From JBBQXY01 sp051004815 (GTDB lineage Bacteria > Chloroflexota > Ktedonobacteria > Ktedonobacterales > Ktedonobacteraceae): a DNA stretch of 9,569 bases. The notes under the pieces are model-generated. The model was not told the DNA's origin and searched no databases. It worked only from the letters and a program-made list of their open reading frames with translations. Below, piece after piece: positions 1-5,214 of this stretch. The position numbers and the translations under genes are program-made. Positions within the stretch are counted from its first letter, which is position 1; the number at the start of each line of letters is the position of its first letter. Location of the stretch: the NCBI GenBank assembly GCA_051004815.1, contig JBPCJY010000177.1:1-9569 (forward strand), read 5' to 3'.

Positions 1-128
1 CACCCCCCTACGCAACAAGGAAAGAGGGAAAAACCGGGAAGCGAACTAGCGAGGGCGCCCCCCCGTCCCTCCCCCCTGGGAGCTACCATTGCAGAATCAG
101 CAATCATTCACAGACTCTGAAGAGTAGT
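1..128. other. Non-coding flank downstream of the loader gene
   Basis: No coding region is supported here. The left half is purine-rich, then strongly C-rich (about 57-77), which faintly recalls the C/G-rich arms of the palindromic repeat at 2872-3103, but the match is too weak to call a copy. A small hairpin is possible at 88-104 (ATTGC / GCAAT, 7-nt loop). It lacks a T-tract in the direction of the minus-strand operon, so no intrinsic terminator is called for the gene ending at 129. Confidence 0.5.
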
Positions 129-1754
129 TCACTCGCGCCGTGGGTTATGAGGGCGGAAATCATGCGCTTTATCCATTATTACCTCTATAACCAGGCTCTT
201 GTCCATCAGGCGAGAGCGGATGCGCTCATCGACCGATTGCAGACGCAGATTGTTCGTAGTGATAACGGTGGGGAAACGCGAATTATAGCGATAATTGAGC
301 AGCTGGAAGAGCTTCTCGCTGGCCCACGATGAGTTCTGCTCAGAACCCAGATCATCGAGCACAAGTAGTTCCGCCTCGCGCATACTGGAGAAAAGCTGGT
401 CGTATACGACGGTCGAGGTGGGCGCAAAGGTGGCACGCAGGTGATCGAGCAGATCAGGAACGGTCGCGAAGAGAACCAGCGATCCCATTGCCAGATGCTG
501 GTTAGCAATAGCCGCCGCCAGATGTGTTTTGCCACAGCCATTGCGTCCGATCAACAGCAGCCAGCCGTCAGGATCGTTTGCGAAGGCCTGGGACAACTTG
601 AACGCTTCCAGCATACCGGGTACGCGTGAGTTAAAATTCTTAAAGCTTTTATCGCGAAAGGCGTCAAGATTAGAGATGGTACGCAGGTGCATGCGCCGCT
701 TTTCTGCCCGTTCAGTCTCTTTGCAGTCACAAGCGATGGGCTTGCCAAAGTTAGGATGCCCATAAGGAACGTCGGCACGTAAATATCCTGCCCCTTTGCA
801 GAGCGGACAAGGCCCCTGCGCTGGCATAGGTGCGGGTTGTGTGATCTGGGAGCGCACAGGTGCTTGCCGCGCAATAGATTGGGTAGGTGTAGTAGGTCGT
901 GGCATCTCCTGGGGCAGCGACTGTCCCATACCTGCGATAGCTCGCGGATTGAGTGGTTGTGTATTACGATGATAGCGTTGCGCTTCTTGTTGTGGTGCCT
1001 GGGGCGCGGGTGGAGAAACCTGCGCAAGCTGTTGGCTTTGCGGCATACGCGTATCACGCCGGGTCAATGGTGATCTGTTCTCCAATTCGCGACTGGGCAT
1101 AGCTGTTAATTCGCGAGTAGCTAGGGGCGAGCCAGGTTGGCGTACAAATGCCCTGGTTGCTGCCCATGTCGGTCCTTGCTGTATCGTATAGTCAGCTTCA
1201 AGGGGTGGGCGCGTATGGCGTGGTACCTCGTTGCTTTCAACGCTTTCCATGCTGTCGTCGCCCTCCCAATCCCCATAGCGCATAGCGGTCGCGTCATCTT
1301 CCCATTCCTCTTGCACATCGGCTGGTGGTACGGCCTCGTAGGCGTCGTAATAGTCACCGGTGATCTGTTGTTGCCGCTGCGGATTGCCTGAGTTTTGTGG
1401 GATGGCTGGCTCCTGTGTAGCAGGTTGGTGATAGTACATTGGGCGTCGTTCATTGACGCTTTTGCGCTGCACCGGGTTGTAGGGACGCTGTTGTGGGTAT
1501 CTCGTTCCCTGCTCTCCACGATTGCTGGCACCTGATGTACCATATCTACCGGCTTGCTGCGACGACTGAGGTGGCTGCGCTGGTGCGCCCTCTTGTCGTA
1601 AGCGAGCAGGTTGTTCAGGCACGGGAGCACGCCGCGGAAGCGGTGGACGCGACTGCTGACCTTGTGCTGGTGTACCTTGTTGTGGTGTTTGCTGATCGTG
1701 TGTGTTTTGACGGCGTTGTGCCGTTCTCATCATGATATCGTTCAGGCGTTCCAT
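129..1754 (-). CDS. DnaI/DnaC-like AAA+ helicase loader with long disordered N-terminal tail
   Basis: This 541-residue protein is probably the ATPase that loads the DnaB helicase onto DNA, acting in the cytoplasm at origins or restart sites. Residues 1 to about 312 are low-complexity, rich in Gln, Pro and Arg, with an acidic patch near 146-175 and no recognisable fold. A compact zinc-binding-like motif follows (CPLC at 316-319, CDC at 342-344), as in many DnaC-like proteins. The AAA+ domain spans about 370-530: Walker A GRNGCGKT (403-410), Walker B LLVLDDLG (463-470), sensor-1 ITTN (498-501) and an arginine-finger-like RIRSRL (511-516). Family members are usually 250-340 residues, so the tail is an unusual addition. 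The ATG lies 2 nt after the stop of the DnaD-like gene, with an AAGGCAGG ribosome site inside that gene's end, suggesting coupled translation. An IstB transposition ATPase is a less likely alternative, because no IstA transposase is adjacent and the operon partners are replication genes. Confidence 0.88.
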   Translation of the reverse strand: MERLNDIMMRTAQRRQNTHDQQTPQQGTPAQGQQSRPPLPRRAPVPEQPARLRQEGAPAQPPQSSQQAGRYGTSGASNRGEQGTRYPQQRPYNPVQRKSVNERRPMYYHQPATQEPAIPQNSGNPQRQQQITGDYYDAYEAVPPADVQEEWEDDATAMRYGDWEGDDSMESVESNEVPRHTRPPLEADYTIQQGPTWAATRAFVRQPGSPLATRELTAMPSRELENRSPLTRRDTRMPQSQQLAQVSPPAPQAPQQEAQRYHRNTQPLNPRAIAGMGQSLPQEMPRPTTPTQSIARQAPVRSQITQPAPMPAQGPCPLCKGAGYLRADVPYGHPNFGKPIACDCKETERAEKRRMHLRTISNLDAFRDKSFKNFNSRVPGMLEAFKLSQAFANDPDGWLLLIGRNGCGKTHLAAAIANQHLAMGSLVLFATVPDLLDHLRATFAPTSTVVYDQLFSSMREAELLVLDDLGSEQNSSWASEKLFQLLNYRYNSRFPTVITTNNLRLQSVDERIRSRLMDKSLVIEVIMDKAHDFRPHNPRRE

Positions 1755-1756
1755 AG

Positions 1757-2491
1757 TTACCTGCCTTCTGCCTCCCAGTGCCTTAAAATTGCGCTAATAT
1801 AGCTCCATTTACGCTTGTTGTGTAGCAACGCTTCGCGGAATGCGGCCTCAATCCACTCTGGTGGGTATTGCTCGGCAGCGTCTTTCAATTGATCGGCAAT
1901 TAACGGTGAAAGTAATCCAATATTTTGTTCGTATAAGACAAAAATATTTGGTCGCTCAACGTGAACCTGGACATTGCGGCTCGCGTCGGCCCCTTTGTTA
2001 TACGTATAGCCCCGTGCGGGAACAGCGACTTCGCTTTCCTCCTCGATACGCTCTTGCTCAACGGTGAGCATGCGTACCGGAACCATTTCTCCACCCTGTA
2101 GTTCGTCTACCACCTTGCGACTGCGGGCTGTATTAAAAAAATACCACTCAATAAGCTCTGCCTGTTCACCGCCCTCGCTCACTAACCGTAAGTGTATACG
2201 CAAAAGGGTGCCGCGTGCAAGGGCCTGTTCTAATCCCTGGCGCAGCCGTTCTTCGGGCGGACGTGGATCGCCTCTGCGCTTGAGACTGCGCAGCAAGATG
2301 GCATCCGCCAGCAAATCGCGGTCGCTTACACAGCGCGGGTTGCCCTTTTTTTGTGCCAGCAGCCAGAAGAGGTGCAGTGTCACTTTGAGTTCGGCACTGT
2401 CCTCGATCTCTGGTAGCAGCACCGTGAAGAACGTTTCCGGCACCGGTACAAATGGATTTTTCCCCGCGGGGAAGCCTACAAAACCTGTCAT
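1757..2491 (-). CDS. DnaD-domain primosome/replication initiation protein
   Basis: This 244-residue protein resembles DnaD-family proteins, which remodel origin DNA and help recruit the helicase and its loader. The C-terminal part (about 182-242) fits the DnaD/DnaB_2 helical domain: it starts with FVLYEQNIGLLSP and ends in the YISAILRHW signature (231-239), a Y-I-x-x-I-L-x-x-W pattern typical of the family. The N-terminal part (about 12-105), beginning NPFVPVPETFFTVLLPEI, is predicted from its helix/strand pattern to be a winged-helix-like region and has the character of Chloroflexota DnaD proteins. The middle (about 130-180) is charged and probably a linker. The ATG at 2491 follows dnaB by 22 nt with a modest GGA-type ribosome site (TTGGACGAATGCT before ATG). 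The gene is sandwiched between dnaB and the loader, which strongly supports the primosome role. Family-level assignment is firm; equivalence to Bacillus DnaD or DnaB is not established. Confidence 0.85.
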   Translation of the reverse strand: MTGFVGFPAGKNPFVPVPETFFTVLLPEIEDSAELKVTLHLFWLLAQKKGNPRCVSDRDLLADAILLRSLKRRGDPRPPEERLRQGLEQALARGTLLRIHLRLVSEGGEQAELIEWYFFNTARSRKVVDELQGGEMVPVRMLTVEQERIEEESEVAVPARGYTYNKGADASRNVQVHVERPNIFVLYEQNIGLLSPLIADQLKDAAEQYPPEWIEAAFREALLHNKRKWSYISAILRHWEAEGR

Positions 2492-2513
2492 AGCATTCGT
2501 CCAATGATGGTAA

Positions 2514-4769
2514 TTACTCCGTTGGCGGAGAGACTTCTAGATCATGGAAGCGGGTCTGGCTGGCTTGAAAATAGAGACTGACCTCGCCAACTGGCCCGTT
2601 ACGATGTTTCGCGATAATAATATCGGCAATGTTTTTGCGTTCCGATTCAGGGTTATAGACATCATCCCTATAAATAAACATGACGATGTCGGCATCCTGC
2701 TCGATGCTGTTGTGTACTATGATATCGCCTGCCACAAAGTTGTGTAGTCGGTCAACGGTTAAGTCGTAGACCTCGGCCTCGCCATCGGGTTCTATGCTGA
2801 GAATTTCGTCCCAGTAGATGTCGCTTTGAAGGTCTCGTTGCCCGACTTTGGCCTCGTTGCCGACCCCAGGGCTTACACAGGGAGGTTTTTGGAAGAGAAG
2901 CTGAAGCTTCTCGTTCGTGCGTAGGGACAAGGGGGCGCGGGGACGCGGATGTGGGGGCCTTGTGCCTGTCCTGCACCCTGTCTGGGGGACAGGTAATGGG
3001 GTCTGCATCCTTCCTACAGGACGCGGACAAGCACAAGGCCCCCACTGCCCCTTGTCCCTACGCACGCCATCGCCTCTTTCCCAAAAAAACCTTTCTGTGT
3101 AAGCTTCCCCAGGGTACCCGCAAGGACTCTCACCAGGGCGACTGCAAGGGTCGCCCCTACTATACACGACACGGCTCGCAGAGCCGCGTCCCGCAGGGAA
3201 CGCCTGACCGTATATAGTAGGGGCGACCCTTGCGGTCGCCCTGGTAAAGGACCGATCCGCCTGCCAAACCGTAAGTTGCTGCTGATAGGGTATCCCTTGC
3301 GAATACCCTTCCTTGCAAGCACGTTGGCCTCCCATTACGCTTATCCTACTTCCTTGAGAAAGCTCGTCAAGTTGTTGCCATCCCTTCAACGTGAGAAATT
3401 TATGATTTGCTGTTGCTCGAACAGTACGTCCCAGGCGGGTAGTCATACGATAAATAGCCTTATGTCCGGTGGCAAAGGCATTGCTCACAGTACACGGTTC
3501 CAGTCGCCAGCTATCTGTGTTCAATGCAAGAACCTTGAACCCTTTTTGACCTACTAACTTCTCAATTGGTTGATATGTACCCAGGTCAGGCAAATAGATG
3601 GGAGTATCACCAGTGAGACATCCGCTTTCACGAAGGTCCGATAACTGCGGTACCTTCGATTGGCGGCTCTCGACGGCGCGGGATAACTGGGCGAGAGCTA
3701 AAACTGGCACATTGAGTTCACGGGCCAGACCCTTGAGATTACGGCTAATCTCGGATATTTCCTGGACACGGTTTTCGTTGCGCCTGCCACTGTTGGATAC
3801 CGACTGCATCAACTGGAGATAATCCACGATGATGAGATCGATGCCGCGTTCAGCTTGCAGGCGGCGTGCTTTGCTGCGCATTTCGACCGAAGAGATGCCT
3901 GCCGTATCGTCAATCCAGATATTGGCCTCGGACAGCGTACCCATGGCAAATACGATACGGTCCCATTCGTCATCTTCAATCCAGCCCGTGCGCAGACGTT
4001 GCTGATCGACACCCGCATCCATGGAGAGGAGACGCTGCACCAGTTGTTCTTTGCTCATTTCCAGGCTGAAAACGGCTATGGAACTCTGGTGCTTGATGGC
4101 ACTATTGTGAGCTAGACTGAGAGCCAAGGACGTTTTGCCAACCGCCGGCCTCGCTGCCAATATAATCAAATCCGATTTCTGCAAGCCGCCCGTTAACCTA
4201 TCCAGGTCGGTAAAGCCGGTGGGAACACCAACGATGGTGCCGCGCCGCTCGTGCAATTGATCCAGCTTATTCATATAGTCAGACAGGATGTCACGTAAGA
4301 GCGAGAAATCCGCGTGCGCATGGCGTTGGCTGATGTTGAAGATGAGTTGCTCAGCTTTATCCAGCGCGACATCCGCGTCGGCCTCTTCGTAGGCAACGGC
4401 GGCAATCTGCCCCGCCGCGTGAATGAGGCGGCGCAGAATGGCGTTGCGTTCTACAATATGCCCGTAATATTCAACGTTGCCACTGGTTGGCACCTGATTA
4501 ATCAGCGAGGTAATGTAGCTGGCTCCTCCGACACCCTCTAACTTGTTACGTCGCTCCAATTCGTCACAGATGGTGATGAAATCGGCTGCCTCGTGCTCCT
4601 CATACAACTGCATGATGACTTCGTAGATGTTGCGATGGGCATCACGATAGAAGTCCTCCGCTTGCAGAAAATCTGCTACCTGGACGATGGCCTCGGGGTC
4701 GATAATGATGCTGCCAAGTACACCGCACTCGGCCTCAATATTTTGCGGTAATAACTTCTCCACGGACAT
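2514..4769 (-). CDS. dnaB: Replicative DNA helicase DnaB, interrupted by an intein
   Basis: The precursor is 751 residues; removing the 304-residue intein leaves a 447-residue host protein, the normal length for DnaB, the hexameric 5'-3' helicase at the replication fork. Visible parts are the N-terminal helical domain (about 8-110, starting LLPQNIEAECGVLGSI), the linker, and the RecA-like motor domain from about 178. Motor motifs are Walker A ARPAVGKT (206-213), Walker B LIIVDYLQL (312-320), the ALAQLSRAVESR motif (357-368), LSDLRESG (376-383) resuming as SIEQDADIVMF (688-698), and KHRNGPVG (721-728). It is the first gene of a minus-strand operon. The ATG at 4769 abuts the AAGGG ribosome site with no spacer, whereas the GTG at codon 3 (4763) has an ideal 6-nt spacing, so translation may really begin at GTG. 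The functional helicase depends on protein splicing, because the intein separates conserved motor motifs. Confidence 0.96.
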   Translation of the reverse strand: MSVEKLLPQNIEAECGVLGSIIIDPEAIVQVADFLQAEDFYRDAHRNIYEVIMQLYEEHEAADFITICDELERRNKLEGVGGASYITSLINQVPTSGNVEYYGHIVERNAILRRLIHAAGQIAAVAYEEADADVALDKAEQLIFNISQRHAHADFSLLRDILSDYMNKLDQLHERRGTIVGVPTGFTDLDRLTGGLQKSDLIILAARPAVGKTSLALSLAHNSAIKHQSSIAVFSLEMSKEQLVQRLLSMDAGVDQQRLRTGWIEDDEWDRIVFAMGTLSEANIWIDDTAGISSVEMRSKARRLQAERGIDLIIVDYLQLMQSVSNSGRRNENRVQEISEISRNLKGLARELNVPVLALAQLSRAVESRQSKVPQLSDLRESGCLTGDTPIYLPDLGTYQPIEKLVGQKGFKVLALNTDSWRLEPCTVSNAFATGHKAIYRMTTRLGRTVRATANHKFLTLKGWQQLDELSQGSRISVMGGQRACKEGYSQGIPYQQQLTVWQADRSFTRATARVAPTIYGQAFPAGRGSASRVVYSRGDPCSRPGESPCGYPGEAYTERFFWERGDGVRRDKGQWGPCACPRPVGRMQTPLPVPQTGCRTGTRPPHPRPRAPLSLRTNEKLQLLFQKPPCVSPGVGNEAKVGQRDLQSDIYWDEILSIEPDGEAEVYDLTVDRLHNFVAGDIIVHNSIEQDADIVMFIYRDDVYNPESERKNIADIIIAKHRNGPVGEVSLYFQASQTRFHDLEVSPPTE
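2872..3103. repeat. Palindromic MITE-like repeat A inside the intein
   Basis: The ends are imperfect terminal inverted repeats: CTTACACAGGGAGGTTTTT at 2872-2890 against the complement of 3085-3103 (CTTACACAGAAAGGTTTTT). Further in, an 18-bp arm at 2917-2934 pairs perfectly with 3048-3065, and a 15-bp arm at 2951-2965 pairs perfectly with 3031-3045, leaving a 14-nt bulge on one side. The 18-bp outer end occurs again at 9397-9414, so this is a dispersed family. It contains no transposase and is translated in frame as intein residues of about 556-633. Non-autonomous mobile element is the likely nature; the exact borders are uncertain by a few bases. Confidence 0.85.
3132..3245. repeat. Palindromic repeat B inside the intein
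   Basis: Two 33-bp arms (3132-3164 and 3213-3245) are inverted copies with 32 of 33 positions matching. They begin and end with ACCAGGGCGAC / GTCGCCCTGGT and hold a nested GGGTCGCCCC / GGGGCGACCC core. The 48-bp centre carries a smaller palindrome (CGGCTC / GAGCCG, 3172-3186). A possible 6-bp direct repeat AAGGAC flanks it (3122-3127 and 3247-3252), which could be a target duplication or chance. The 114 bp equal exactly 38 codons and are read through as intein residues of about 509-546. Related fragments lie at 9376-9395 and at the right edge of the window. Confidence 0.88.
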
Positions 4770-4774
4770 CCCTT
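4770..4774 (-). promoter_or_regulatory. Ribosome binding site that questions the dnaB start
   Basis: AAGGG on the minus strand touches the ATG at 4769 directly but sits 6 nt before the GTG at 4763. Normal spacing favours GTG, giving a protein two residues shorter (VEKLLPQN as the start). No other purine-rich motif fits the ATG better. Confidence 0.55.
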
Positions 4775-4804
4775 GTCATTGAATGCTTGCTAATTCGTCT
4801 TGTC

Positions 4805-4821
4805 TGCTACACATAGTAGCA
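4805..4821. promoter_or_regulatory. 17-bp interrupted palindrome upstream of dnaB
   Basis: TGCTAC and GTAGCA form perfect 6-bp half-sites around a 5-bp ACATA spacer, 36 bp before the dnaB start codon. The position suits a repressor operator or a leader hairpin for the primosome operon. No cognate regulator can be named and a 6-bp palindrome can occur by chance. Confidence 0.35.
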
Positions 4822-4958
4822 CATACGTTCGATCCATGGCGCGGACTTTTCTCTCCCAATATATAGAACGCGTCAAAAAAGCAGGTTCGAAAAAATGTGT
4901 GCCTCATCAGTGTACAGAATCTTTCCCGTGAAATCAATTGCCGCTTATTGATGAGTAT

Positions 4959-4975
4959 TGTGGATATGTGGATAT
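4959..4975 (-). promoter_or_regulatory. Pair of opposite-strand DnaA-box-like sites
   Basis: Two abutting TGTGGATAT copies, sharing one base (4959-4967 and 4967-4975), read as ATATCCACA on the minus strand. Each matches the DnaA-box consensus TTATNCACA at 8 of 9 positions. They face the main array at 5029-5102 across about 54 bp. Two sites only 8 bp apart would put bound proteins on different helix faces, so simultaneous occupancy is uncertain. Confidence 0.55.
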
Positions 4976-5028
4976 CTTTCATAACATGTTGTGCTTGCGG
5001 GAAAGAGGCTGGGTGACATAACACTAAT

Positions 5029-5102
5029 TTATCCCCCAGTTATCCACAGCATAGTGGGGTTATGCACAGATATCCCCCAAGTTATCCACAAACATATCCA
5101 CA
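5029..5102 (+). promoter_or_regulatory. DnaA-box cluster (origin-like or DnaA-responsive region)
   Basis: Six same-strand 9-mers lie within 74 bp: TTATCCCCC (5029), TTATCCACA (5040), TTATGCACA (5060), ATATCCCCC (5070), TTATCCACA (5082) and ATATCCACA (5094). Three match TTATNCACA fully, one differs at one base, and the two CCC-ending copies are weaker. Start-to-start spacings are 11, 20, 10, 12 and 12 bp, close to whole helical turns, so bound DnaA could line up on one face. The unit TATCCCCCA(A)GTTATCCACA is itself duplicated (5030-5048 and 5071-5090). The cluster lies between the primosome operon and eccC, in a gene-free region of 445 bp. No strongly AT-rich unwinding tract is obvious beside it, and dnaA is not in the window, so whether this is an origin or a DnaA-controlled promoter region is open. 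Confidence 0.8.
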
Positions 5103-5158
5103 AAGAAAGGTCATATTGCCACCCCACGGATAAGGACTTTCGGCACTTGGTACGCCAC

Positions 5159-5173
5159 GGTTCTTGTCGAACC
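5159..5173 (+). promoter_or_regulatory. Small inverted repeat in the eccC leader
   Basis: GGTTC and GAACC flank a 5-nt TTGTC loop, 41 nt before the eccC start. It could be a weak leader hairpin or a protein site. It is too short to terminate transcription and has no following T-run. Confidence 0.25.
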
Positions 5174-5205
5174 TGAAATATAGAGGGGCTAACAAAAAAA
5201 TCGGT

Positions 5206-5209
5206 GGAG
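5206..5209 (+). promoter_or_regulatory. Ribosome binding site deciding the eccC start
   Basis: GGAG within GGTGGAG lies 5 nt before the ATG at 5215, a standard arrangement. This favours ATG at 5215 over an in-frame TTG at 5164, which has no comparable upstream purine motif and would add 17 residues that look like translated leader sequence. Confidence 0.8.
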
Positions 5210-5214
5210 TAACT

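Larger units (their letters stand above)
2709..3620 (-). other. DnaB intein (DLRESG/SIEQD site), mini-intein with repeat-derived linker
   Basis: Residues 384-687 of the DnaB precursor form a protein-splicing element. Block A starts at Cys384 (CLTGDTPIYLPD). Block B is GRTVRATANHKFLT, with the TxxH pair Thr453 and His456. Blocks F and G read VYDLTV..HNFVAGDIIVHN, with His676, penultimate His686, terminal Asn687 and the +1 nucleophile Ser688. All expected splicing residues are present, so activity is likely. Both ends closely resemble, from memory, the known Synechocystis and Rhodothermus DnaB inteins at this site, including the SDIYWD stretch near 649-654. No LAGLIDADG or other homing-endonuclease motif is visible. 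Residues about 480-645 are instead a Pro/Arg/Gly/Cys-rich stretch with seven cysteines, largely translated from two palindromic repeats. The element therefore looks like an immobile intein kept by its essential host gene. Confidence 0.95.

Noticed and set aside
88..104. Hairpin downstream of the loader gene as a terminator
   Set aside because: The stem is only 5 bp, with a 7-nt loop and no T-tract on the transcribed side.
551..1057. Open frame of 168 codons on the minus strand inside the loader gene
   Set aside because: It overlaps the disordered tail and the start of the AAA+ part in another frame, has no recognisable motif, and the overlapping loader frame has clear AAA+ signatures.
129..1754. 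IstB subunit of an IS21-like insertion sequence
   Set aside because: There is no IstA transposase, no matching terminal repeats around the gene, and the operon partners are dnaB and a DnaD-domain gene.
2872..3245. CRISPR array or group I/II intron inside dnaB
   Set aside because: The repeats are inverted, not regularly spaced direct repeats, and the protein-splicing blocks with an uninterrupted reading frame show an intein, not an RNA intron.
2917..3322. Several short open frames on both strands across the intein repeats
   Set aside because: They arise from the inverted repeats themselves, have no ribosome site or motif, and the DnaB/intein frame explains the region.
4858..4876. TTGACG plus TATATT as a dnaB promoter on the minus strand
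   Set aside because: The two hexamers are only 7 bp apart, far short of the usual 16-18 bp, so they cannot form a standard sigma-70 type pair.
5164..5214. Upstream TTG start that would lengthen EccC by 17 residues
   Set aside because: The ATG at 5215 has a well-placed GGAG; the added residues contain the ribosome site itself and look like leader sequence.
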